Notes under the pieces: generated by a model
Told to the model about the DNA's origin: nothing
Database searches by the model: none
What the model saw: the letters and a program-made list of their open reading frames with translations, nothing else
Shown: one piece after another, positions 18,468 through 27,214 of the stretch
Layout of the letters: the number at the start of each line of letters is the position of its first letter
Numbering within the stretch: the first letter of the stretch is position 1
Program-made: the position numbers and the translations under genes
Assembly: GCA_029243005.1 (NCBI GenBank)
Contig: JAQWSV010000214.1
Coordinates: forward strand, 1-47,117
DNA length: 47,117 nucleotides
Direction: 5' to 3'
DNA from: Woeseiaceae bacterium
Lineage (GTDB): Bacteria > Pseudomonadota > Gammaproteobacteria > Steroidobacterales > Woeseiaceae

Positions 18468-19243
18468 GAACTCGTTCCGGTGCGCCGCCACTCGATCAGC
18501 GCATTGACAATATCTTCCGGGTGGGGACCCGACGCCTGAATCGCCGGTATGCCTGGTACCAGCTTGCCTATCGTTTGTATCACACGTTCGCCGGGGGCGA
18601 CCAGTGGCGTTTGCCGCAGGCGTACAAGCGTGCTGGATGGCAATACACCGACCAATGCCTCGAAGGTGGCGACACTCACTACAGAGACGACATCTATGCC
18701 CCCCGCTTGCCAGCTTCGATCGAGCTCGGTGATGTCCGCTTCGGTCACCCCGGCGACTTTGCGCTCATAGGTATCGAGGTAATGTACGTCGGCACCGCGC
18801 TCGCTCAGTACGTTTCCGAGCAGCGGCCTGCCGTTTGCGCCGCGAACAATGAGAACGGATTTTCCCGCGACAGCCTGCAGGGCTTCGTGCTCGAGCATTT
18901 GCTCACTGGTAAATCCCTGGCCGGGATCGATGCTTACGCAGTGCCCGGCTTCGGCGAGCTGGTTTGCCGTTGCCCGACCGATGGCGGCGATGGCACCGCT
19001 GTGCTGGGCAACATACGGCGCACCAAACTCGACGGCATTCCGGCTGACGAAAATGACGATGTCCGGTGCGGGAGTGTCTGCCAGGTCGTGGCGGATCTCA
19101 TCGTCCGGTCGCGGTTGAATTTCGATAACCGGAAAGGAGACCGCTGTACCGCCAGCCAATTCGATCGCTTTTGAAAGCGCAACGGACTGGCCCGCTGGAC
19201 GGGTTACCAGGACCTTGCAGCCGGCGAGCGCGCTTTCTCTCAT
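18464..19243 (-). CDS. hemD: Uroporphyrinogen-III synthase
   Basis: HemD closes and rearranges hydroxymethylbilane into uroporphyrinogen III, the common precursor of heme, siroheme and cobalamin. The 259-residue protein is poorly conserved, as usual for the family, but shows VLVTRPAGQSVALSKAI at the N-terminus, VFVSRNAVEFG near 64, AAIGRATANQL near 86 and VLIVRGANGRPLLGNVL in the second domain. Its ATG overlaps the hemC stop and its TGA overlaps the hemX start, so translation is coupled on both sides. Confidence 0.93.
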   Translation of the reverse strand: MRESALAGCKVLVTRPAGQSVALSKAIELAGGTAVSFPVIEIQPRPDDEIRHDLADTPAPDIVIFVSRNAVEFGAPYVAQHSGAIAAIGRATANQLAEAGHCVSIDPGQGFTSEQMLEHEALQAVAGKSVLIVRGANGRPLLGNVLSERGADVHYLDTYERKVAGVTEADITELDRSWQAGGIDVVSVVSVATFEALVGVLPSSTLVRLRQTPLVAPGERVIQTIGKLVPGIPAIQASGPHPEDIVNALIEWRRTGTSS

Positions 19244-20157
19244 TCGTCCAGCGCTTGCAGCAGATCGCCAGCGCCCTCTGCGAGCAGCTGTTCGGCGGCA
19301 GCTTCACCGAGCGCCACTGCATTGCTGCCGTCGCCAGAGATACTGGCGCGAATTATTGTCTGGCCGTCTTCGCTGGCGACCAGCGCGCGAACTGTCAGCG
19401 TGTTGCCGTCGAGCTCCGCAAAACTGGCGACGGGTGACTGGCAGCTCGCGTTGAGTCTCGCTGCGACAGCGCGTTCGGCCGCGGTGGTGACAACACTTGT
19501 GGGGTCCTCAATCTGTTGCAGGATCGCAATCAAGTCCCCTTGTCCTTCCAAGCACTCGATGCCGACCACACCCTGTGCTGCGGCGGGCAACATCTTCTCG
19601 GGTGTAAACGATTGGGTAATGTGCTGATCGAGACCGAGCCGCTGCAGACCCGCTGTCGCAAGAATAATGGCGTCATATTCGCCCGCGGCCAGTTTGGCTA
19701 GGCGCGTATTGACGTTACCGCGCAGTGGAACAACGTCCAGGTCGGGACGCATCGCGCGAAGTTGCGCTTGCCGTCGCAGGCTCGAGCTGCCGATCTGGGC
19801 ACCGTTTGGCAGATCAGCAAATCGAGTGCAGTTTCTGGCGACCAGGGCGTCCGTCGGATTGGCGCGGTCGAGAACGGCGGCAATGCAAAACCCATCGTGA
19901 ATATCGGCGGGCACGTCTTTCATCGAGTGGACGGCCATATCGGCGTCGCCTGACTGCATCGCGACCTCGAGTTCCTTGATGAACAGGCCCTTGCCGCCGA
20001 TCTTCTGCAAGCTCTTGTCCAGGATCTCATCGCCCCGGGTGGACAGAGGCACCAGTTCGACCCTGGAGACGCCGGACACAGATTTGAGTTTTTCAGCCAC
20101 GTGCTTCGCCTGCCAAAGCGCAAGCTCGCTCTTTCGCGTGGCGATGCGGATTTCCAA
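19240..20157 (-). CDS. hemC: Hydroxymethylbilane synthase (porphobilinogen deaminase)
   Basis: HemC polymerises four porphobilinogens into hydroxymethylbilane. The 305-residue protein starts MEIRIATRKSELALWQAKHV and carries the catalytic Asp81 in HSMKDVPAD, the arginine-rich substrate site IGSSSLRRQAQL near 122-133, and Cys239 (LNASCQSPV), to which the dipyrromethane cofactor binds. The length is normal. It lies 6 nt downstream of the response regulator gene, which matches the algR-hemC linkage of pseudomonads. Confidence 0.97.
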   Translation of the reverse strand: MEIRIATRKSELALWQAKHVAEKLKSVSGVSRVELVPLSTRGDEILDKSLQKIGGKGLFIKELEVAMQSGDADMAVHSMKDVPADIHDGFCIAAVLDRANPTDALVARNCTRFADLPNGAQIGSSSLRRQAQLRAMRPDLDVVPLRGNVNTRLAKLAAGEYDAIILATAGLQRLGLDQHITQSFTPEKMLPAAAQGVVGIECLEGQGDLIAILQQIEDPTSVVTTAAERAVAARLNASCQSPVASFAELDGNTLTVRALVASEDGQTIIRASISGDGSNAVALGEAAAEQLLAEGAGDLLQALDE

Positions 20158-20163
20158 GATTGC

Positions 20164-20904
20164 CTATCCTTCTTTCAGTCGGCGTTTCACATTAGCCGCG
20201 TGGCGACGGCTGACAATCAGTTCGTCGTCGCCCGTGTCCACGCGAAGGATAACCTGCATACGCCCATCGTCGTCCCTTTTTAACGCATCGATAGAGTCGA
20301 CGGCGACGACAGCAGCCCGGTGGATGCGAACGAAACGCTCGGCGAACTCACTTTCGAGAGATTTAAGCGATTCCTCGATGAGGTCGCGACCGTCGGCGTG
20401 CACCACGCTCACGTATTTTTGATCCGCCACGAAATACTGGACGTTACTTACAGGGATCAGCTTCAGCTCGTCGTGGAGGCGCGCGCACAGGTGATTGCGG
20501 CCAGTGTTGAGGCCGCTTTGCTGACCAATGTCGTCCAGAGTTTCATTGGTGATTCGCGCAGCCCGAGCCAATGCCTGCGCGAGCCGCTCACGGCGCACGG
20601 GCTTCAGCACATACCCGATCGCATTGGTTTCGAAAGCTTCTATCGCGTATTCGTCATAGGCGGTGGTAAATACCACGGCCGGCGGGGCATCGCCCTGGTT
20701 CAGGTGATGCGCGGTCTCTATCCCGTCCATGCCCGGCATACGTATGTCCAGGAGAATGACGTCAGGCTTTTTCTGCCGGGCCAGGTCCAGCGCTTCGCGA
20801 CCGTTGCCAGCTTCGCCAATGACCTCGTGCTCGCCAGCGTCATCGATCAACTGTCGAAGCCTGTCTCGCGCGGGGGGCTCGTCATCGACGATCAATATTT
20901 TCAT
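20164..20904 (-). CDS. algR: AlgR-like LytTR response regulator
   Basis: This 246-residue regulator has a receiver domain (MKILIVDDEPPARDRL, phospho-acceptor Asp53 in ILLDIRMPGMDG, and Lys in YVLKPVRRERL) and a C-terminal LytTR DNA-binding domain (about 140-245) with FVADQKYVSVVHADG and FVRIHRAAVVAVDSI. AlgR controls alginate, motility and virulence genes in Pseudomonas; the targets here are unknown. Its ATG overlaps the sensor kinase stop (ATGA), and hemC follows closely, so heme genes may be read through from this operon's promoter. Confidence 0.92.
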   Translation of the reverse strand: MKILIVDDEPPARDRLRQLIDDAGEHEVIGEAGNGREALDLARQKKPDVILLDIRMPGMDGIETAHHLNQGDAPPAVVFTTAYDEYAIEAFETNAIGYVLKPVRRERLAQALARAARITNETLDDIGQQSGLNTGRNHLCARLHDELKLIPVSNVQYFVADQKYVSVVHADGRDLIEESLKSLESEFAERFVRIHRAAVVAVDSIDALKRDDDGRMQVILRVDTGDDELIVSRRHAANVKRRLKEG

Positions 20905-21977
20905 TGCGCTGAATCCTCGAACGGAAATCGCAGGAGAACCCGGTAATGATCTGCAGCTTCTTCGACGTGAACCTCGGCACCTTGCCCGTAGGCCAGTTCA
21001 AAACGCTGCAAAATGTTTGACATCGCCATCTTGTTGCCGCCGGTTCTGCGCATCTGATCTTGTGCGATGGGATTGTTGATCTCAATCTCGAGCTGGTCGT
21101 CGTCACGGCGTCCGCTGATGGTAACTTCGCCACCGTCCGGGAGGAGTTCGATGCCATGATAGATAGCGTTTTCGAGGAGCGGTTGGATGGTGAGGCTGGG
21201 AATCAGGGCACGCATCGGCAAGGCATCAACGTCCCAGCGAACACGCAGCCGATCACCAAGGCGTAGTTTCTCGATGCGCTGGTAGATCACCGCTGTTTCG
21301 ATTTCTTCCTTCAGCATCGTACGGTCTTTGCGGGCATTTAAATTGGCGCGCATCAGGTCCGCAAGATCCTCGACTGCTTCTTCCGCCCGGCGCGGATCGG
21401 TGCGCGTTAGTGAGGCGATGGTATTCATGCTGTTGAATAGAAAATGCGGGCGAATCATCGCCTGCAAGGCACTGATGCGTGACTGCGCCTCCAGTAGGAC
21501 GCTGCGCCGCCACTCACTGGAGATGTAGAGATAACGCATCGCCAGTGCGATGACGATGGAGCTTGCTGCGAAGGTCTTCAGCAGGAACTCGCCATGTGTT
21601 GAGTCGATAATGACGGCTTCTGCGAATATGCGGGTCAGTTGCCAGGTGATTTCAGCCAGTACCAGGCAAAGCACTTCCAGCAGTGCGAAGCAGACGACGA
21701 AGGCACCCATGTGTCCCTGCTTTTCTGCCCAGGGCCGTATCGTGCAGAGCACGCCTGCGCCGAGGAGGGCGAGCCAGAGCACAAACATCGACATCTTGGA
21801 GAGCTCGGTCAGGAAGGCGCCGGGCTCGAAAGCAACGAGTGTCAGCAGGATCGCGACGAGTTCAGCAACGATCAGGATGACAAGGATCGTTCCCGCCGCG
21901 CAAAAGTCCGGCAGGTAGGCTTGCGTTTGCTTGTCGGCGGCTTCCCTGGATTCTGCCACGCCACGCTCCGTTCCCAT
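20901..21977 (-). CDS. algZ: AlgZ-like (LytS/YehU-type) sensor histidine kinase
   Basis: This 358-residue membrane sensor has four hydrophobic segments (about 28-50, 62-80, 92-114 and 135-151), then the His_kinase motif with phospho-acceptor His178 in IRPHFLFNSMN. The ATPase domain follows with PSLTIQPLLENAIYHGIE. It is the partner of the LytTR regulator downstream. No sensory domain other than the membrane part is seen, so the signal probably acts in or near the membrane. The order algZ-algR-hemC-hemD is shared with Pseudomonas. Confidence 0.9.
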   Translation of the reverse strand: MGTERGVAESREAADKQTQAYLPDFCAAGTILVILIVAELVAILLTLVAFEPGAFLTELSKMSMFVLWLALLGAGVLCTIRPWAEKQGHMGAFVVCFALLEVLCLVLAEITWQLTRIFAEAVIIDSTHGEFLLKTFAASSIVIALAMRYLYISSEWRRSVLLEAQSRISALQAMIRPHFLFNSMNTIASLTRTDPRRAEEAVEDLADLMRANLNARKDRTMLKEEIETAVIYQRIEKLRLGDRLRVRWDVDALPMRALIPSLTIQPLLENAIYHGIELLPDGGEVTISGRRDDDQLEIEINNPIAQDQMRRTGGNKMAMSNILQRFELAYGQGAEVHVEEAADHYRVLLRFPFEDSAQ

Positions 21978-22084
21978 GGAAGCGCATTGTAACTCGCTGA
22001 AAGGCGAACGGTGTCAGACGCTCGTCACGGTTGGCAGAGGAAGGCAGCCTGCCGCATGAGCGCCCTCTCGTCAGGAGCGCGTGG

Positions 22085-22543
22085 TTAGCCGCAGAAGTCG
22101 CTGACCTGGTTTTCGGCGCGTTCGCGAGCTGCCTGCATCTCGGCCTCGTCGAGATAGACCCGCTCCCCGGAGTCGTCTTCGCGATACAGGTGACGTGCGC
22201 TCACCATGCGCTGCATGTCAGCACGCGCTTTCTCGCAGGTCTCGGGGCGTTCCAGCGCCATCGCCCGCAATGATTCTTCGGACGGTTCTTCAGCGGCTGC
22301 TGTGGCTTCAGCCTCCCTGGCTTCCATGTGGGCTGCAGCACGTGCCTGCGCCTGCGCAGCAATGCGTGCGGCATCGGTGGACGTTGACCGGATGGACATA
22401 CGCTCCGACTGTGCACCAACGGGTTTGTCGCCGTAATGCACGTGGCCGTCTTCGTCCACCCATTTGTAGATATCACCTGAGAACGCGATGCCGGAGGCGG
22501 CAAGCGTTAGAATCAAGGCGGCAGCGCCTAGTTGCCTTTTCAT
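22085..22543 (-). CDS. Exported DUF4124-domain protein
   Basis: The 152-residue protein starts MKRQLGAAALILTLAASGIAFS, a signal peptide, followed by the DUF4124 signature DIYKWVDEDGHVHYGDKPVG. The remainder is Ala/Glu/Arg-rich and helical, with a C-terminal QVSDFCG. The ATG at 22543 begins the signal peptide; an open frame reaches 22642 but has no recognisable content. The function is unknown. It resembles the other DUF4124 protein (2469-3092) only in this domain. Confidence 0.85.
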   Translation of the reverse strand: MKRQLGAAALILTLAASGIAFSGDIYKWVDEDGHVHYGDKPVGAQSERMSIRSTSTDAARIAAQAQARAAAHMEAREAEATAAAEEPSEESLRAMALERPETCEKARADMQRMVSARHLYREDDSGERVYLDEAEMQAARERAENQVSDFCG

Positions 22544-22677
22544 ACGATAGTCACTTCGTAACCGAGAGCATTTAGCTATACACCAATTAGACCATATGGT
22601 GAACGTCGTCGAGTATCGCGGCGCTACACCCCGATTCGGCACTGGCGTTTTTGAGCGGTCTCATGTATCAACCGCCT

Positions 22678-22983
22678 ATGGCAAAGGAATCGATAGACAA
22701 GCTCGCAAAGTCGCTCGCGGAAGCCGTTCCGGAGGGGTTGAAAAATGTGCGAGACGACCTCGAAAAGAACTTTAGGTCTGTCCTGCAGACAGGTCTGGAC
22801 AAGCTCGACTTGGTAACCCGCGAGGAATTTGAGGTACAGCAGGCCGTGCTCGCAAAGACACGCGCCAAGCTCGAGGCACTGGAGATGCGCCTGGCAGGGA
22901 TGGAGCAAGGCACGGGCGCCGGAAAAACGCGCAGGAAAACCGCGAAAAAGGCGGCAAAGGAAAAGGCGAAGAAGAATTGCTGA
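22678..22983 (+). CDS. ubiK: Ubiquinone biosynthesis accessory factor UbiK (BMFP family)
   Basis: The 101-residue helical protein reads MAKESIDKLAKSLAEAVPEG and later LDLVTREEFEVQQAVLAKTR, the core of the UbiK/YqiC (BMFP) family. UbiK binds UbiJ and lipids and is needed for efficient ubiquinone synthesis. The last 20 residues are a Lys/Arg-rich tail. I chose the ATG at 22678; an earlier ATG at 22663 would add five residues. It is divergent from the DUF4124 gene and separate from the ubiE-ubiJ-ubiB operon. Confidence 0.88.
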   Translation: MAKESIDKLAKSLAEAVPEGLKNVRDDLEKNFRSVLQTGLDKLDLVTREEFEVQQAVLAKTRAKLEALEMRLAGMEQGTGAGKTRRKTAKKAAKEKAKKNC

Positions 22984-23011
22984 GCCTGCGGCAGGCGAAC
23001 CGCGGCAAATC

Positions 23012-23524
23012 TCAGTTGCTAAGTTCTCCGATCATGTAGTCAACCGCGGCACGTACTTCGTCGTCGGACAGATCCATGCGCGCCCCCTTGGCGGGCATGA
23101 ATCCGCTCTCACCGGTGTAACCCTCGATGGCATTCCGGTACAGCGCGTCGTTGCCCTGCTCCAGCCTAGCGGCCCACTGTCCGGTATCACCGAGAATCGG
23201 CGCACCACCGACACCGGCGCCATGACACAGGAGGCAGGCATCGTTATACACCTGCGGCCCCGACATCATTGTCTCAACCGGATCCACCTGTTCCGCTTCT
23301 GTAACAACGGGCTCGTTTGCAGAAGCCTCTTCGCCGGGTAGGTACACCCGACCATAGGGGCGCAGTTGATCGGTGACTACCGCTTGGTATTCAGCGGTAT
23401 CGGCCGCGGAAGCGCGCTGGTTCCTGTCCAGCATTTGCGTAACGCCGAGGTACATTAGTACCACGATGGCGGGTACGCCGATCACTAGGGAATATGTTTC
23501 GAAGATTTTCTGATCCCGATTCAA
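23012..23524 (-). CDS. Membrane-anchored cytochrome c5-type protein
   Basis: The 170-residue protein has an N-terminal membrane anchor (TYSLVIGVPAIVVLMYLG, about 10-27), a periplasmic linker rich in Ala and Glu, and one c-type heme site CLLCH (97-101). A likely axial Met143 lies in SGFMPAKGARM. The class matches cytochrome c5, an electron carrier to terminal oxidases or denitrification enzymes. It is convergent with ubiK, 28 nt apart. A short GCCTGCGGCAGGC hairpin lies in that gap. Confidence 0.9.
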   Translation of the reverse strand: MNRDQKIFETYSLVIGVPAIVVLMYLGVTQMLDRNQRASAADTAEYQAVVTDQLRPYGRVYLPGEEASANEPVVTEAEQVDPVETMMSGPQVYNDACLLCHGAGVGGAPILGDTGQWAARLEQGNDALYRNAIEGYTGESGFMPAKGARMDLSDDEVRAAVDYMIGELSN

Positions 23525-23705
23525 GGTTCTGCTCCGGAAAACGGTTCTATTTGCTCGCGACGTGACGCGGCGGGGCGCGCATTATATACCTAAATCTATG
23601 TCGTCTGGTGCCACCGTCTGCCATGTTTCGCATTCGTTAAACGCGCATTGCAAAGCCTCTCACTCGGTGCGAAAGTTACCGGTCCACTTGAGGGGGAAAG
23701 CAAGA

Positions 23706-23798
23706 ATGTCCAGACTGCAACGCACCTTAGAGATGCAGGACGAATGGACGGAACTCGAAAAAGAAAATGGATCAATTCGCGGACGATGGCAAACTTAA
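23706..23798 (+). CDS. Possible small protein, first frame of an overlapping pair
   Basis: A 30-residue frame starts MSRLQRTLEMQDEWTELEKE. It is preceded by a strong AGGGGGAAAG about six nt before its ATG, the best ribosome site in this 386-nt gap. It ends at 23798, overlapping a second small frame (23767-23892). The composition is charged and helical. An A-rich stretch (GAAAAAGAAAATGG) at the overlap makes a +1 frameshift or a sequencing indel possible, which would join both into one protein of about 60 residues. I do not recognise it. Confidence 0.4.
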   Translation: MSRLQRTLEMQDEWTELEKENGSIRGRWQT

Positions 23799-23892
23799 GG
23801 AAACCGGATCGGGTCTAAGTGAAGCACTGGGCCATCTCGGTCACGAACTGAAGCTAGGCTATGAGTGTATCCGCGAAGCTATCAAAGACTGA
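23767..23892 (+). CDS. Possible small protein, second frame of an overlapping pair
   Basis: A 41-residue frame beginning MDQFADDGKLKETGSGLSE and ending GYECIREAIKD lies just upstream of the RidA-like gene. It looks like an amphipathic helix with one Cys. It has no good ribosome site of its own, but its ATG sits inside the preceding small frame, consistent with translational coupling or frameshifting from it. The function is unknown. Confidence 0.4.
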   Translation: MDQFADDGKLKETGSGLSEALGHLGHELKLGYECIREAIKD

Positions 23893-23910
23893 TCCCCTGC
23901 AGGTATCGCC

Positions 23911-24297
23911 ATGACAAAAAGACAGACCATCAGCGCGCCGGATATCCCGGAACACAAAAACCCGATTCCGGCGGCAACCCGCATCGGCAATCTGGTTTTT
24001 TCCTCTGCGGTAGGTGGGGAGGATCCTGTCTCACACGCATTGCCCGAAGACAGCGAGTCACAGATTGCCAATACATTCAAAACGATGGCTGCGATCATGC
24101 GGGAGGCAGGTGGCGCCGCGGAGCATATTGGCAAGCTGAGTGTTTATCTCGCGGACATGGAAGACAGAAAGCTCGTCAATCCGCACTGGCTGGACATGTT
24201 TCCCGACGAATCGAGCAGGCCGGTAAGGCATACCTTGGCAAAGAAGTTACCGCCCGGTCGACGCATTCAGGTGGAGTTCATCGCCGTTCTTCCGTAA
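23911..24297 (+). CDS. RidA/YjgF family protein
   Basis: This 128-residue single-domain protein of the YjgF/YER057c/UK114 fold starts MTKRQTISAPDIPEHKNPIP. RidA proteins hydrolyse reactive enamines and imines made by PLP enzymes. The family segments GNLVFSSAVGG and the C-terminal RRIQVEFIAVLP are visible, with the Arg of SSRPVRHTL near 105 in the region of the catalytic Arg. The set of residues is not that of canonical RidA, so it may belong to one of the Rid subgroups without imine deaminase activity. The oxidoreductase gene follows after 22 nt. Confidence 0.85.
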   Translation: MTKRQTISAPDIPEHKNPIPAATRIGNLVFSSAVGGEDPVSHALPEDSESQIANTFKTMAAIMREAGGAAEHIGKLSVYLADMEDRKLVNPHWLDMFPDESSRPVRHTLAKKLPPGRRIQVEFIAVLP

Positions 24298-24319
24298 TAA
24301 AAAGTCGATAGGACAATCA

Positions 24320-25312
24320 ATGCAATACAAAGCCATCAAGCTGGTTAAGCGACCGGGCACCCAGATAACGCCGGACGTTTTTGAGACGGTGATGCTGGAA
24401 ACGCCCGAACTCGCCGCCGACGAAATCCTGGTGCGGCAGACGCACATGTCACTCGATCCAGCGATGAAAGGCTGGATGTCGCGCGACAAGGACAGCTACA
24501 TACCGCGCGTCGAGCTCGGTGCAATCATGCGTTCAAGCGGCGTTGGTGAAATCGTCGAGTCCAGGAATGACGACTACCCGGTCGGCGCGATGGTCGGGGG
24601 CTTGCTCGGCTGGACCGAGTACTACGTCGGTAACGGGAAGGGTCTGCGGATCCTGCCACCCGGTCTGTCGCCGGAAGAGGTGTTGTGTGTTTTGGCTCTG
24701 CCCGGACTGACGGCGTACCAGGGTCTTGTCGAGATCGGCAAACCGAAGACAGGTGAGACGTTGTTTGTTTCCGGCGCAGCCGGCTCTGTCGGGGCCATCG
24801 TCGGACAGATTGGCAAGGCCGAAGGGCTGCGGGTAATCGGTACGGCAGGTTCGGATGACAAGTGTCGCTGGCTTGAGGACGAACTGGGTTTTGATAAGGC
24901 TATTAACTACAAGTCCGACAATCTTGTGGAACAGATAACTGAGGCCGCGCCTGATGGTGTTGACATCTATTTTGAAAATACCGGCGGACCTGTGCAGCAT
25001 GTCGTGTTCTGGCGCATGAATGCGCATGGTCGCATTATCGTTTGCGGCATGATTGCCGATTACAACACCGACCAACCTGGACCGGGACCCAACTGGTTGA
25101 ATGTGATTCGGAAGCGCCTGACGATCCAGGGATTCACGATGCCAGATCACTGGGACAACATACCGAAGATGACTGAAGCGCTGGTCGCGTACTATAAGGC
25201 GGGGCAGATAAAATATCGTGCGCACACACTGCAGGGTCTGGAAAGTGCGATAGAGGGCATCAACCTGTTGTTTACCGGGGCCAATACCGGCAAGTTGATG
25301 GTGGAGCTTTAG
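24320..25312 (+). CDS. Zinc-independent MDR oxidoreductase (CurA / prostaglandin reductase-like)
   Basis: This 330-residue medium-chain dehydrogenase/reductase lacks the zinc-binding residues of alcohol dehydrogenases. The N-terminal part has THMSLDPAMKGWMSRDKDSY, the substrate-domain signature of the CurA/leukotriene B4 12-hydroxydehydrogenase group. The cofactor motif is VSGAAGSVGAIVGQIGKAEG (about 150-170), and a later segment reads IYFENTGGPVQHVVFWRM. Such enzymes use NADPH to reduce C=C bonds of enones. It probably shares a transcript with the RidA-like gene. The exact substrate is unknown. Confidence 0.9.
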   Translation: MQYKAIKLVKRPGTQITPDVFETVMLETPELAADEILVRQTHMSLDPAMKGWMSRDKDSYIPRVELGAIMRSSGVGEIVESRNDDYPVGAMVGGLLGWTEYYVGNGKGLRILPPGLSPEEVLCVLALPGLTAYQGLVEIGKPKTGETLFVSGAAGSVGAIVGQIGKAEGLRVIGTAGSDDKCRWLEDELGFDKAINYKSDNLVEQITEAAPDGVDIYFENTGGPVQHVVFWRMNAHGRIIVCGMIADYNTDQPGPGPNWLNVIRKRLTIQGFTMPDHWDNIPKMTEALVAYYKAGQIKYRAHTLQGLESAIEGINLLFTGANTGKLMVEL

Positions 25313-25461
25313 TCAGCGAGTGCTTGCAGAGTCCGAAGCGATCGGTGCGGAATGACCTTCCGAGTGAAAGTCAAAAAAGGCGAATATGCCGCTGCCACTT
25401 TGGATGAACGAAGGACGATCTGGTACTGACCAAGGCATAACCAAGTACAATTTGTTTCTCA

Positions 25462-25538
25462 GCGCCCGTAGCTCAGCTGGATAGAGTACTGCCCTCCGAA
25501 GGCAGGGGTCAGAGGTTCGAATCCTCTCGGGCGCGCCA
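25462..25538 (+). tRNA. tRNA-Arg(CCG)
   Basis: This 77-nt tRNA folds cleanly. The acceptor stem GCGCCCG pairs with CGGGCGC, followed by discriminator G and an encoded CCA (25536-25538). The anticodon stem CTGCC/GGCAG encloses the loop CTCCGAA, giving anticodon CCG for arginine. The T arm AGAGG-TTCGAAT-CCTCT is intact. It is the only functional-looking member of three related copies in the window (see 32432-32508 and 36631-36719) and marks the left edge of the variable region. Confidence 0.96.
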
Positions 25539-25567
25539 GTCTTTTAACCTTTAGTATAAGGAATTCT

Positions 25568-27130
25568 GTGAGCGTGACGCCTCTCCACCTCGTCGCCGGT
25601 ATCCTGCACACGGACCAGTATCAGCTTGCGATGGCCCAGGTGTACTTTCGACAGGGCCTCCACCAGCGTCCTGCCCGTTTTGACTGGTTCTTCCGCTCCT
25701 ACCCCGACTATGGGGAGCACCAAGCCGGCTACGCTATCACCGCCGGACTCGAGTGGCTGCTCGAGTGGATGGAGGTGACGACCTTCTCTCCTGACGACAT
25801 CGAGGTGTTGCGAGTACAGCGGACGAGTGGCGGAGACCCCCGCTTCGACGACGATTTCTTGTCCTGGCTGTCGGGCAAGGGTTTCGACGAGCTCACCGTA
25901 CACGCGGTCCCCGAGGGGAGGGTTGTCCATGCCCATGTTCCGATCGTAACCGTCGAAGGTCCGCTGGCGATGGCACAGATCCTCGAGACGGCGCTGCTCA
26001 ACCGGCTTAATTACCAGACGCTCATCGCGACGAAGGCGTCGCGCGTCAAGGAGGCAGCCCGCCAGGGCACGGTCCTGGATTTCGGTACCCGGCGTGGCCC
26101 CGACCTCGGTGCAGCAGCCGGCTCGAGGGCGGCGCTCATCGGCGGCGCAGACCACTCGTCTAACGTTGAGGTCTCGCATCTCTTGGGCTTCGATCCCAAG
26201 GGAACGCACGCCCATAGCCTAGTGCAGGTCTTCATGGCACTCGGCGCGGGGGAGTTGGAGGCCTTCCGGGCGTTCGCTGCTCGCTATCCCGACGAGTGCG
26301 TCCTGCTCGTTGACACCGTGGACACACTGGAGTCGGGTATCCCCAACGCCATCACTGTCTTCCGCGAACTCGAAGCAGAAGGGCATCGACCGGCGGGTGT
26401 TCGCCTGGACTCGGGCGACCTCGCCTACCTAGCGATCCGCTCCGCCGAACTCCTCGATGACGCGGGCTTCCCCGAGGTGTCGATCGTACTGTCGTCGGAC
26501 CTCGATGAGCTGGCTATTTGGCAGATCCTCTCACAGATCGACGTCGAGGCGCCCCGCTACGGGGTGGATCCTCGGGCATTGGCGGCTAGGCTCACGTATG
26601 GTGTTGGCACGCGGCTCATCACCTCGGCTGGTCACTCCGCCCTCAATGGCGTATACAAACTCGTTGCCGTCGCCGACGATGCCGGAGATTGGGTCCCGGC
26701 TATCAAGGTGTCGGAGAACGTGGTGAAGGTGCCGACCCCAGGGGAGAAAGAAGTGTGGCGGGTGTACGACGAACGTGGCTTGGCCACCGCAGACGTGATC
26801 GGCCTCGGCGGTGAGGACCTCGCTGGGACCGATGACCTCCCGATCCTGCACCCCCATAGGGCGGGGGTGCGCCGGACCATCCCGCGGGAACGGATCTCCG
26901 CGATAGAGTCGCTGCTGGAGCCGGTGTTCGCGAACGGATCGAGGACGGGGGACGTGGCCTCGATCGGCGAGATGCGCGCGCGGAGGGACGCCGACCTCAA
27001 CCGACTCGACACCGGGGTGCGACGCATCGTGAACCCCCACATCTATCACGTGTCGCTCACGGAGCGGATGAAGGGCCTCCAATGCTTGCTCGTCGACAAT
27101 GCCCGCGACAGCGTCCTCGGCAACGACTGA
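25568..27130 (+). CDS. pncB: Nicotinate phosphoribosyltransferase
   Basis: This 520-residue protein catalyses the ATP-driven joining of nicotinate and PRPP to nicotinate mononucleotide, the Preiss-Handler entry to NAD. Family segments include [70 protein letters not shown] and NGVYKLVAV. The start is GTG at 25568 with AAGGAA upstream, only 29 nt after the tRNA. The gene looks unusually GC-rich compared with its neighbours, with many CTC, GTC and GAG codons that recall actinobacterial genes. Horizontal acquisition at the tRNA is inferred from that and from its position. Confidence 0.93.
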   Translation: MSVTPLHLVAGILHTDQYQLAMAQVYFRQGLHQRPARFDWFFRSYPDYGEHQAGYAITAGLEWLLEWMEVTTFSPDDIEVLRVQRTSGGDPRFDDDFLSWLSGKGFDELTVHAVPEGRVVHAHVPIVTVEGPLAMAQILETALLNRLNYQTLIATKASRVKEAARQGTVLDFGTRRGPDLGAAAGSRAALIGGADHSSNVEVSHLLGFDPKGTHAHSLVQVFMALGAGELEAFRAFAARYPDECVLLVDTVDTLESGIPNAITVFRELEAEGHRPAGVRLDSGDLAYLAIRSAELLDDAGFPEVSIVLSSDLDELAIWQILSQIDVEAPRYGVDPRALAARLTYGVGTRLITSAGHSALNGVYKLVAVADDAGDWVPAIKVSENVVKVPTPGEKEVWRVYDERGLATADVIGLGGEDLAGTDDLPILHPHRAGVRRTIPRERISAIESLLEPVFANGSRTGDVASIGEMRARRDADLNRLDTGVRRIVNPHIYHVSLTERMKGLQCLLVDNARDSVLGND

Positions 27131-27214
27131 TCAGGCGACCGGGACCCCGGCCGCGACAAGTGCGACGACGGCAGAGTCTCATCCATTCCCATCAGGGGAA
27201 ACCGATCAGGTTAC

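Noticed and set aside
26840-26880. GC-rich hairpin inside pncB (CACCCCCATAGGGCGGGGGTG)
   Set aside because: It lies within a well-supported coding sequence and follows codon structure; no reason to see a regulatory role.
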